64,000 bases of DNA from positions 78,592,926 to 78,656,925 of the forward strand of contig OX104117.1 in NCBI GenBank assembly GCA_944474755.1. The letters run 5' to 3'. The translations under genes were made by a program, and so were the position numbers. Below, piece after piece: positions 1 through 9,842 of the stretch; positions within the stretch are counted from its first letter, which is position 1; each line of letters starts with the position of its first letter. The notes beneath the pieces were generated by a model. The model saw nothing but the letters and a program-made list of their open reading frames with translations, ran no database searches and had not been told where the DNA came from. The DNA comes from Limnoperna fortunei (lineage: Eukaryota > Mollusca > Bivalvia > Mytilida > Modiolidae).

Positions 1-257
1 GGCTACACTTCCGTTCTTATTTATGTCACCATTTACCCAGGAAAATCGATGATTTGAGGAACTAATTGTTTTAATTTCAACACATTATGTTTTGGATCCA
101 CAAAACAGCCTAGGCTTGACCAAACGCAGTTTTGATTTGTAAGGTAAAACATCTCCAACAAAACACGCTGACTTCTACTATAAAGGATGATCTTAGAGTA
201 TAAACACATGCTGATGATACAGGGTTCTTTATAAAATTTTATCAATAGAATTTAGTC

Positions 258-400
258 AAAGATAACTAGGTTAATAGAATTAACTACGCCAGATGCGCGT
301 TTCGTCCAATAAAGACGCATCAGTGGCGCTAAAACCCAAACAATAAATAAAATCCAAATGATTAAGATGTTGTAGAACTTTTATCACCAGAATTCGGAAA
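258..400. repeat. Dispersed mussel-type repeat
   Basis: The motif 'actacgccagatgcgcgtt' followed by 'tcgtccaataaagacgcatc' is shared, diverged, with 20191-20275, 20431-20515 and 24785-24860. From memory it is a very common repeat in Mytilus sequences. No coding content is visible. Bases 1-257 hold nothing I can identify. Confidence 0.6.
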
Positions 401-769
401 CGTTACACAAAATTCGTTATATCAAATTCCAGTTATCAATATGTTTATAATATTTTTTGTAATGAGACAAGCATTCTTTCACTTCGAACAAACTTTACTG
501 TTTTGTATCATGTTGTCAAATAATAATCCCAAGACTGAGCAAAACGAAAGTAACTACGTTATGCTTAAAATAACTCCATCTTTGGAATCGAGGTCAGTGC
601 ATAATTAAAGCGATTCCAATAACGGTCTGTAAGTATTTTTTCTTTACAGTTCACCGATAAACTTTTTATTTCCGAAAAACTGTTTTTAATCATCTTTTTT
701 CATATACTGAAGTATAAATCTGGTACAAAATACTTGACACAAAATACAATTTTGATAGACAATATGGCT

Positions 770-1040
770 ATAAATAACTGATTGATTGATTGAGTAACGG
801 CTTGCGTAAATTTAGCCAGCAATAGGACCAAACCAAATTCCCGAACAATTAATCAACGGGACGGGAATGATCAATGGGAACACAATTTCGACTATAGGTG
901 TCATTATCGAGCAAGCAGTGTGCCGTTCTCAAATTGACATCCATTACTGTCAGTGGATAGGCTTCCTAATTATAACCCGAATAAAATCACCCTATTCAGG
1001 AATCTTCCTTATGCGTTAACTAGGGACGCGATTGGAATAA
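770..1040. repeat. Dispersed repeat beginning 'gattgattgattgag'
   Basis: A 'ctgattgattgattgagtaac' start and a stretch of higher CpG content than its surroundings suggest an old repeat related to the 'tgattgattggatgtttgc' family near 42.06 kb and 58.2 kb. No coding content is seen from 400 to 1700. Confidence 0.3.
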
Positions 1041-1721
1041 TATACGAGGGCATGACATACTGGCTTAAATAGTCACACTTAAAATGTGAGGAATATTATG
1101 TTCAACTGAACACATATGCTTATAGGTTATTCAAGACAGTATTGTTTGCTTTTCACATTGATTGCATGGATTCAAATATATTATTAAATCGGTGTCTTTC
1201 TTTGCTTGGTTTGCATACGCCCTAACCAACTGCTTGCTTTTTTATTCTTTCCGCCATTTGCAAGCTGCAGCTCAGAGTGAAATGTGAACCGAACTCAGAG
1301 TTTCTAATCAGAAGTACATTCTTAAAATAATACTGTCTTTGTCATACCTTCGTTTCGTGCATTACGCCATCTAACCTTGTGACATATTTTTGCATATGAC
1401 ATGACAAAAGACAATAATATTGTTATTTTAATACTATGAATGGTGATTTTTTTCCAACTTCGCAATAAGATCAAATCAAGCAATGCCATGTGCTAACATA
1501 ATTTATCCCAAATTAAACAAGTTTTATTAATAAACAAATAACAATTTATCTCAACAGTATAATACAACATAAGTCTATCATATTTCAAGAGTTTCTTATT
1601 TTTTGATAGTGTAAAATTATTGTTAATATGAACAACACAATTGCCACAGTTAAAGTTCTGTTTTCTGGATGTTACACCAACGGACATTTGGTATCGGTTT
1701 TCTATCTCTATACCAACATAC

Positions 1722-1808
1722 TATCAGGTATATCCAAAAAATCTAGATCAGAAAGATTGTTCACTTCTGAAGACGTGTTTCGTACTGGTATGGACGCTGT
1801 CTGCACAT
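1722..1808 (-). CDS. Gene E: putative phase 1-1 Ser/Thr-rich stalk exon
   Basis: The minus strand has an acceptor (TTTCAG), 87 open bases and a donor (A|GTATGT), with phase 1 at both ends as in gene D modules. The peptide starts VQTASIPVRNTSSEV, a short Ser/Thr/Asn-rich stretch like a membrane-proximal stalk. No domain is recognised. It could be a chance open segment; the matching phases and its position next to two further stalk-like exons support a real or recently lost exon of a gene that leaves the window on the left. Confidence 0.4.
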
Positions 1809-1974
1809 CTGAAATTGTTTGATTATATTTAAACTGTTGTTTAACAAATATTTACTTTCTACTTGGTATTTAGTTTCATGTATTCATGCATTTGTACTTA
1901 TGTAAGTGTTCAATAATATTTTTTTATGTAATTATGTATAATGAGTAAATGTCAAGTAGAAACCTATATGTTAC

Positions 1975-2070
1975 CTGTTGCGGGTACAATGGCAGTGGTT
2001 GTGTTGGAATTGACTCCTAGGGGGCATCTCATTTTACTCGAAGCATCTGACATCTGTTTTTTCTGTAGAT
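1975..2070 (-). CDS. Gene E: putative stalk exon, copy 1 of a tandem pair
   Basis: Acceptor ATTTCTAG, 96 open bases and donor G|GTAACA give a phase 1-1 exon with peptide segments LQKKQMSDASSKMRCPLG and NSNTTTAIVPAT. The Thr-rich end resembles an O-glycosylated stalk. The exon lies in a tandem duplication whose second copy (2246-2341) carries an in-frame stop, so only this copy could be used. Confidence 0.4.
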
Positions 2071-2245
2071 CTAGAAATATACGAGATAAAATAGAGAATG
2101 ACAAGCTTGATTGTGTCGATCAACAAACATCTATTATCAAGTGGGAATCACTATTTTGCATATTTAAAACAATAAAAGTGACTAAGCAATTAAACTGAAA
2201 ACTTATGTATAATGAGTAAATGTCAAGTAGAAACCTATATGTTAC

Positions 2246-2341
2246 CTGTGGCGGGTACAATGGCAGTGGTTGTGTTGGAATTGACTCCTAGGGGGCATTA
2301 CAGTTTACTCGAAGCATCTGAAATCTGTTTTTTCTGTAGAT
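2246..2341 (-). pseudogene. Gene E: stalk exon copy 2, interrupted by a stop
   Basis: This is the duplicate of the exon at 1975-2070, with the same splice borders and length (96 bases). A change after the ASSKL codons creates TAA in the conserved phase-1 frame. The flanking DNA is also duplicated (about 1930-2175 against 2200-2420). Confidence 0.45.
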
Positions 2342-2754
2342 CTAGAAATATATGAGATAAAATAGAGAATGGAAAGCTTGATATTGTCGATCAACAAACA
2401 TCTTTTATCAAGTGAGAATCACCAGTATTTAATACTTTTCGTGGGTTTTTTTGCTGTAAAGATACATGAGCATTTTCTTTAAAATTAAAAAAATATATAT
2501 ATGTTTTGCAAATTTTGACTGTGGTATATATTTACATGCACAATCATTTGGAGATTTATGGCAGTACTGAATAAAGTTTAGTAATCGAATATACATATTT
2601 TGTGCTAAATTAATTGAGTTCATGCAAAAGTCTAGGATCGTGATATTGCATGTTGATAATTTCGTCAATACATGTAGGATAATAAAACTGCTTAGTATCT
2701 GGTCATGTCTATGTCAACAATTATTAACTAATGTCAGTATTTAATATAACAACC

Positions 2755-3590
2755 TGATGTGTCGTAAAAATTTCTCTGGCCAGTGAAGATTGGTTTCTTT
2801 GTCTTGACATGGTAACAGTATGGCGTGACTCAAATCCGCAGCTGTTAAGTAAAGTTATTGTTGTGGCCCTAATACAATGATGTGTTTACAACCAGAGGTT
2901 CTGTTTTGTACCATACACTGTCAGATTTCAAGTAGCTGTATTTCGAGTGTTGGAATGGTTAGTCAGTTCCAGTATGCCTTCTGTACAATATTTCTCAAAA
3001 GTTGCTACATGACATAAAACATTTCCGGTTCATACATTTTGCCACCAATACCTTCTATATCATTTATATTTCAATTTCCCTGGTATTCTTATCTAGCTCT
3101 GAAGTTATTTTTTGCACATACCTTGCCCCATCAACACCAATTTTTATTTGGAAGTAATTCACTTTAAGCTTGTGCAAATTTTCCTGCCCTATCCTACAAA
3201 AGCATAAAATTACCACAAAGATCACTTTGTTGCACAAATCGCCAGAATCATGATTGAAAGCACATGTGTGTTGATACAGTTTCTGTAAATCTTCTTGAGA
3301 AATAGCCTCATGGCGATCAAATTTGCCAGCCTACCTAGTTTTACGGGGAAGAGCGTTAAAAGAGCTATTGGCCATTTCAAACTTAGAATCCGACGTAATG
3401 TCAAACTGCTTACTGTTGTCCTTAAAATATCTGTTTTAATCCTCAGTTATAACAAGGTACTTTTGTACATTTTACCAATTTTTTATTTTAAATTAGCGGA
3501 AAAATCTTGCAGGATTTCGTTAAATTCCACAACGGTTAAAGAAAGAATATCGACATCAGTCTTTAACCTTTACGTCAAAAACTCTTGAAG
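2755..3590 (-). pseudogene. DUF3504 / KIAA1958-like (Crypton-related recombinase) relic
   Basis: Reading the minus strand with several frame changes gives, in order, TVVEFNEILQDF, GKMYKSTLL, ITSDSKFEMANSSFNALPRK, AISQEDLQKLYQHTC, GVDGARYVQK and TSELDKNTREIE, then a segment with VWYKTEPLVVNTS. This order matches the C-terminal DUF3504 region of KIAA1958- and ZMYM-like proteins, which derives from Crypton tyrosine recombinases. Stops and frameshifts are frequent, so this is a dead copy. It lies between gene E segments and is not part of that gene. The family call rests on remembered motifs, not a search. Confidence 0.55.
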
Positions 3591-4439
3591 TACACCTACA
3601 GCAAATTTTGCTGCATTTCTTGTGTTTTTACTGTGCAAAATTGTTGCAGGTCAACATTGCCACAACTACATGGTGATATTTTCCCTCTGTTGGCAGACGA
3701 TATACGTTAAATAAAAACTTTGATAAGATAATATTTTCTCATTGTATTGAGCGCACAGCTGATCAAATCAGTCGCACAAGCGTATGTATAAATCCCAGCC
3801 CATATGCGTATGGCATGTCATATGCAATGTATTATGCCTATGCATAATTCTACCACGCTATTTATTCTTTGTTAAAGTATGCCAGACTAATAGAACTCCA
3901 ATTATAATGAAAGTTTTTTACATGAATAGTTATAATTTTGTATACAGATGTTTTAATTTTTTCTGCATGCAGGAAACTAATTAAAATCAAATAACAAAAA
4001 CATCAAATTGGAAATGTATATTGATATCAATTTGTCACTTACAGGTCTTAATTTTTGCAATGCAACTAATATTAAATGCCAATTACGTACAAATAAAAAA
4101 ACCAAAAAGCTGCATTTTATTTTTTATCCATGTATAAAGGATCAAGTTATAACATAAATGTATGTACATTTTATAACAAGAAAAGTAAACACAACTCTAG
4201 AATTGGATTATACAAGTTGAGCAAATTGATCAGAAACTTACTTTGGTATTGATTAAAATGTTTTTGAGAGATGATTTTCATCATTGTGCCCATCAAAACT
4301 AAAATAAACGCTATATATTAGTCAGCTTAAATGATTTACTCATTTATATGTTTTGCATTGATCTTTTGAAAATAGGACTTTAGCCCAACAACCTATAATA
4401 TTCAAATCAAAGTAAAACATGAAGTTATTTAAAAAGTTA

Positions 4440-4920
4440 CCTGTCTGGATGTTATCTGGACCACCGTATAATTGTTTTTTTTTTTCGTATAGGTTGAGCT
4501 TTCTGTTCATTTGAACACGAATGCCTCGATTTTAGTGGTGTTTTTTATGCTTTATTGTCGGAAATAGTTGCATTGGATTTATCATCATGTAAGTTAGAGT
4601 TTGACCACTATGTTTTGACCATTCTTTAATATGCGTTTTTTTATTTCTTTGAAGATTAGTTATACAGTACTCAATGCAAGCAGTACAACTATGTAAGGTT
4701 AGAAGTGTTAATATTCCGATAGATTGGTAATTATTTGGTTATTTACCTACCATTAAGATGCATTTGATCCACTTTCCATCGAGGTATTGTCTTTATGGTT
4801 TTATAATTTACATCCTTAGCTCCCACTAAATGACTTTTAACATTCTTTCATATAAACAACAAATTCATTACTAATTTGTAACACAAATTACGTAGGCATA
4901 CCCTACCTATCACTGTGTCT
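4440..4920 (-). pseudogene. Gene E: decayed copy of the gene D stalk exon and flank
   Basis: This segment aligns by eye with gene D stalk copies at 10067-10745 and 11526-12225. All share a donor in the context 'ttacctgtctgg(a/g)tgtt' on the plus strand, the phrase coding ATISDN, and downstream runs such as 'tagttatacagta' and 'aattacgtaggcata'. The reading frame has stops. It is the most diverged of three copies, so the family was duplicated here more than once. Confidence 0.6.
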
Positions 4921-5253
4921 CAACAAAATGTTAACGATAACAATCTTTTGTTTTCCGATTGTTCTCATAAGCAAGAAAAAAGATCGTGATGCAGCTAAAG
5001 CAAAAAATTTTTTATTGTTTTGTTGTTTTGAATGATGAATTTTCAGATATATCATGGTGTTTAGCGTTCATTTCGTCTAAAGTTGAACAAAAGAAGCTTT
5101 AATTCATTCATTTTTTTGTTTTACTAGAAATTCGAATGTTTTATGTATTTGTAAAAACATTTTGGTAAATTGCAATAATAATTTTAAATACTCCTTTTAA
5201 TTTTATCAATACATATTATACCGCTGCGAACCTCTCTACTTAGCTTTTCGCAC

Positions 5254-5345
5254 TTAAAGAAGTGTTCTAAGTATTGCCGATATCCTCTCATTGGTTCTGG
5301 GGTTGACCTGCTTTACCATATTCCCTACAATGAAATCAAAATGAC
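5254..5345 (-). pseudogene. Gene E: possible decayed second WSC exon
   Basis: The intron end and exon start read GTCATTTTGATTTCATTGTAG then GGAATATGG on the minus strand. Gene D's second WSC exon reads GTCATTTTAATTTCATTGCAG then GGGATATGG. After nine exon bases the similarity fades and the cysteine codons are absent. This looks like a relic of the WSC exon in the decayed duplicate. Confidence 0.4.
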
Positions 5346-5638
5346 ATTCAATTAAAATGCTCCAGAACTCATTTGCTTTATACACAAATATTACTTTACT
5401 TTTTTCATGAAAATAAACAAAAACTTTAAAAAATGTATTTCCATAGTTGCTTAATTTGTTTAAATCCTTACTAAGCTTAGTCCTAATATCCAAATTTTAT
5501 TATCAATTTTTTAGTAAGAATCCTAATGAACAGCCAACAGTATTTTCACTTAAATAGTTGGAATCTTATTTAACAATGTCGTTATTTAAAGTAAATTTAT
5601 ATACTGGTAAATAGTTCCAGTTAAAGCTCTTCCTTTAC

Positions 5639-5775
5639 CTCCATATGCTACCCATGGCGACGTCAGATAATATCCACATATCCAGAACGACGAAAATGTC
5701 GTCATTGCATTTATTTCAGCTTTTGGCCAAAATGCATCTTGAAACACTTTTTGTCCCTGTAAACTTTTCTACAAA
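5639..5775 (-). pseudogene. Gene E: diverged CTLD N-half exon
   Basis: Upstream of a donor (G|GTAAAG, phase 1) the minus strand reads SSFWICGYYLTSPWVAYG, matching the end of gene D's first CTLD exon (RAWAGALYLNTPWMVHA). The frame stays open back through KVFQDAFWPKAEINAMTTF, but the expected phase-1 acceptor does not fit this frame and the N-terminal cysteine is replaced. It is either a pseudo-exon or a fast-diverging functional one. Together with 5.3 and 4.4 kb it suggests a whole-gene duplicate of gene D. Confidence 0.45.
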
Positions 5776-5989
5776 ACACACTATCTATATAAAAATGTGC
5801 GTACACCATTTGTGTATACGCTATTAATTTATTAAGTAGGGTGACAAATTAAATGGTGGGGCTCCATCTTTTCGCGTCCGGCTGACAATATTTAAGCAAA
5901 TACACTTACATGTATGGGTGGTGAAAATGTGGGACATAATTTTTTAACTAATTAGTTAATAATTAAATAATTATCTTTTTAACACTTTA

Positions 5990-7490
5990 TCGTTCATTTT
6001 GTTTTATATCACATTGTTTGTTCTTCTATAACTGAATATTGACAGCAACTCATTTTCGCTACAGATTTTGGGTGCAGTTTATAGATGTGTTTTATCAATA
6101 GCTTTACACAATAATCCACGTATTAAATGGTACAATGCAAGGATATGGATTCTCCATTCGATAATACAATGGTTTTCACATATAATGAACGATTATAACA
6201 AAATTCTTATTGAGCTCTAGTTTGCGTCCATTTTTAACCGTGTTTACCTTGCTTTTAGAATTTGTTCAGCTATATCATGACATCTAGTATTTATTGCATA
6301 CGTCAGCATAAGACTTTATAAGAAAGTCGGCTGTTTGTTGTGTAAACGTGCAATATGACATCAATTAAAAAAAGACGACTCGATTTCCAATCCATGTGAT
6401 ATAGACTAGCATAGAGATATCATTCTGACTTCTTTGCCGTAGGAACAACTGTTTCAAATGTTATGATAGATATTTTTTAAGTGTATTTCTCCTTCAATTT
6501 CACTTGGTCATAGATACCGTGATACCATTCAAAAATATACGATAGTGGAATAGTTAAATTCAATTAAAACGGAATATTTTGCTTCTGTTCATATGTTTAT
6601 ATATTTTATATCTATATGAGTATTACAAAATTATGTATGTATGTGTCTATTTATGTATGTAACGTACGAAAAAAAAACAATAAACCTAGTAAATTGTTGT
6701 TTGTCAACTGTAATCCAATTAGTTATTTTCTAATTATGTTGATTTCTGAATTTCCATTTGAAAGCTACATCTATAGAAGTGCTATATTTGAACACGTCGC
6801 ACAGAAAGGAAATAATATATAATTCTATATTTAATAAGTCAATCTATTATTATGAATAGAACATTGTTGACCGTGCATTATGAGAAGAATACGTCTGTTT
6901 GAACAGAAAACTCAACTTTTTTCGATGATTACTTAGTATGTTGTGCTATCATTAGACCAAGAAATAACATCAATATTTTATTCAAAAAATATTTGAATTT
7001 AATTTTGACGTGTATTCGAGTCGTTATGAAAATTATTTATTCAGAAAACAACAGTTTCCTATTTTTTGTCATATAATGGTTGCGAAGGTTGTCTTTAATT
7101 ATGCCTTTTCTTTGACGTGGGGAGAGCAAAGTTTGTCAGGTTCTAAAGGGACTTAATAACAAAATAAAGAACACCAAGAAACTGTCATAAAAGCAATCCA
7201 CAAATCAAAGAATAAAAAACCAACAACCACAAATGTAGCAACTTAAGTAATGGTAAGTAGGTAATGGTACAGGCATTGAAAAAAAAATAGTGGGTTAAAC
7301 CAGGTTGCATTGGATTCCGAAATAACATAAAAATCCTTACGATGAAAGATACATAGCCGGTGCATCTCCGGTCTCTACCATGTATGCAGTTTTAGGTTAT
7401 GACAATACGTTTGTTTCTACTAATTAACTAAAAAGAAAATATGATACAGCGAAAAACAGGTGCTTTTATAAACAACACATTTGTTACTTT
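5990..7490. other. Spacer without recognisable genes
   Basis: This is AT-rich sequence. 7140-7330 shares phrases such as 'caatccacaaatcaaag' and 'gggttaaaccagg' with 41820-41990, so it is an old repeat. Nothing else is recognised. Confidence 0.5.
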
Positions 7491-7494
7491 TGGA

Positions 7495-7900
7495 GGATGT
7501 GTATTTTCAGCAGACAAGCGGGAATTCCTATGGGAACAAACTGTGCCCCACTCCCTGTCGATGTATTCTTGAATTTTTAGTCAATTGAATTTCTTCGACG
7601 ACTTATTAAAGACAAGAGAGCAGAGAGCAGAAGCTATGTTAATTTTATATAACGATATATTTATGATGTCCTTACAATTAGCAACCCTAAATATCTTAAT
7701 CGTATTGAATACACTTTAGTAGAGAATGTAGATAAGCCTGCTATGTATCTTTCCTTGTAACTATATTTGTGTCATTTAAAATAAATGATAAGCCAGTATC
7801 TTATTTTTGTTTAATGTGGTACGTTGATATGTGGAGATCCTATCTCTCTCAGAAGGCTTTCGATGTGATGTGTTACTTAAATACAAACACACTGTTGTTA
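7495..7900 (+). pseudogene. Penelope-type reverse transcriptase relic
   Basis: The plus strand encodes GIPMGTNCAPLPVDVFL, then after a stop a segment IEFLRRLIKDKRAE, then RYIYDVLTISNPKYLN. These correspond to the 'GIPMGTNCAPLLADLFL' and 'RYIDDVL' blocks of a Penelope-like RT family common in invertebrates. The catalytic YIDD-like motif reads YIYD, and there are stops and frameshifts, so the copy is inactive. About 400 bp of the RT remains. Confidence 0.65.
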
Positions 7901-9400
7901 GAAACCTAACAACATATTTTACAAAGAGGTAGTTAGGCGCATACATAGGTATTTAATGCAATCATCAATAAAATCAATAAAATGTCTTAAAATAAATTTA
8001 AACTTCAGTCTCGTTGAGGTTCGCTGAGTTTATGACCACGATAAATAATGTTGTTTAGATTCTTGTGGTCAATGATCACCATAAATAAAATGAGCACATG
8101 GTAGTTTTGTACAAGAAAAATGACTGAAAACAAGTGAATTCAAAGCTTCGAACGTGTGAAACGTTTTATTTTATTTAAGGATTGTGGCTGAAGATATCAT
8201 TTTTGGTCAATGTCATCAATACATATAATTATGACGTCAACAATCAGTCACGTGCTGAAATACCAAGTTAGGTTATACGAAATGGACAATGTTGCTCAGC
8301 TATTGATAATTAAAGGAATTATTTATAGGTAAATCAACAATATTTGGCCTACTTTACGAGACTTGCAACTTTTTGACAATTTTCTTTAAAAAAAATATTT
8401 TATACATTTCAATATTGTTTTTTTTTTTTTGGCAATATTTGATTCTGCTGTTATAAATGTGTCAAGTACCACCACTGAGCACATAAGGCAAACGAGAAAC
8501 AACTATATACATTTTTTTTTATTTCATCGTATGAGGAATAATACAAATAAACAATAATTAATTGTTAATAACTTCCTCTCATTATCAATTGAATATGTAA
8601 CAATAAAACAAAAGGTTCAAGTATAGCTTATATGACAACTAAACGAACTGATATTGAAAAAACTGATTTCATAAAATATGCAACGAAATCCAAACATAAA
8701 ATTGTAATGTCTCACATGCTTAAGTGTGGAACAAAATCTTTCTATCTGACATTATAAATAAATCAGTTTAAATCCATTTGTTCTAGATTATGTTAAACTG
8801 GTTTTCGAAATGTTTGAAACTCGTTTAGATTTGTCAGCTACTGGCCACGATACACAATTTTACAGGCATTTAGAATATGTACATTCAAACAAACTACAGT
8901 CTTAACATCTAAAATGTAAATTGTGAAAAATAAACAGGATATAAATTAACATGTATTAATTCCAGTGCAATAAATAGAATCAATGACTATATAAAACGTT
9001 AAATTGTTTAAATGTCAATATTGATGTTTGAATAGTGGCTTGATGATAACCTCGGATACGTATATTTTCCAATAGGTGACACTGAAGCAGTGGTTGCAAA
9101 TTAGGGTGGTCAAATACACCATGTAATATAACGCAGCCTCAGTTTTGTGTCGACTGCATTCAGATGTTGAGACATACCAAACTTACGACACTTGACAGTT
9201 TACTAAACATGTCACTTGAATTTCAATGAGAGTCCGATGTTCAATACGTATAATAATATGTACTATTCTTAATTGATTGTTTTAGACGGATTTTAACATT
9301 TAATATGCTGTAGACTCGAATATGTATCAAAACTGAAAAAGCGGAAAAACTACAAAACTAATAGTTATGTTAAATGTGTTTAAGATTACAAAAAAAAAAT
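7900..9400. other. Spacer downstream of gene D
   Basis: No gene is recognised. An ATTAAA (plus-strand tttaat, 9400-9405) lies about 100 bases past the gene D stop and could be a weak polyadenylation signal; no AATAAA is closer. Confidence 0.4.
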
Positions 9401-9504
9401 TTAATTTTTTTTGTCGAAGGACACACATAAAATTTATACATAAATATATTATTAATAATTCACGACAGCTTTCCAACTGATTATAAACTGGAGGCAGTGA
9501 CTGA

Positions 9505-9842
9505 TTACGAAGAGTTAGGATTTGTTGTCGTGTAGATGGGACTCCTGAATTGCCAATTTTCCGCTAAAGGCAAATATCGACTATCAGGCATAATGGCAAT
9601 GTTGCCAGTGTCGCATAGAATTGCATTCCCACTCGGGCTTCGTTGTAAATGAATCGCTACTTGTGTGTCGTCTATTTCATGATATTCATGATAAGCCAGT
9701 TGCGGATTACTGCAAGATACATTAAAATTATTCCTGTCGTGATTGATCGATTGCCGATTTCGTTTGTCACAGCAATATAATCCAACAGATAGTGTAATTA
9801 AAATCGATATTACATGTGCAAAAAAGTAAACCGGAATACCAC
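9505..9842 (-). CDS. Gene D exon 10: transmembrane helix and cytoplasmic tail
   Basis: After the acceptor TTTTTTTCAG the phase-1 frame reads GGIPVYFFAHVISILITLS, one hydrophobic helix, then C-C-D-K-R as a basic stop-transfer. The tail of about 87 residues carries AYHEYHEIDD (two tyrosines in acidic context) and SRYLPLAE, whose Y-L-P-L fits the YxxPhi endocytic signal. It ends NPNSS then TAA. No kinase or ITAM is present. The exon has no ATG, so it is easily missed by simple open-frame searches. Confidence 0.75.

Larger units (their letters stand above)
1930..2420. repeat. Tandem duplication of a ~270 bp stalk-exon segment
   Basis: Two head-to-tail copies, both starting 'cttatgtataatgagtaaat'-like sequence and reading through 'gggggcat' to 'atcaagtg', are about 95% alike by eye. 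One carries an open exon and one a stop-containing exon on the minus strand. Confidence 0.8.

Noticed and set aside
3295..3588. 97-codon plus-strand open frame
   Set aside because: It is antisense to the DUF3504 relic, whose minus-strand blocks explain the sequence better.
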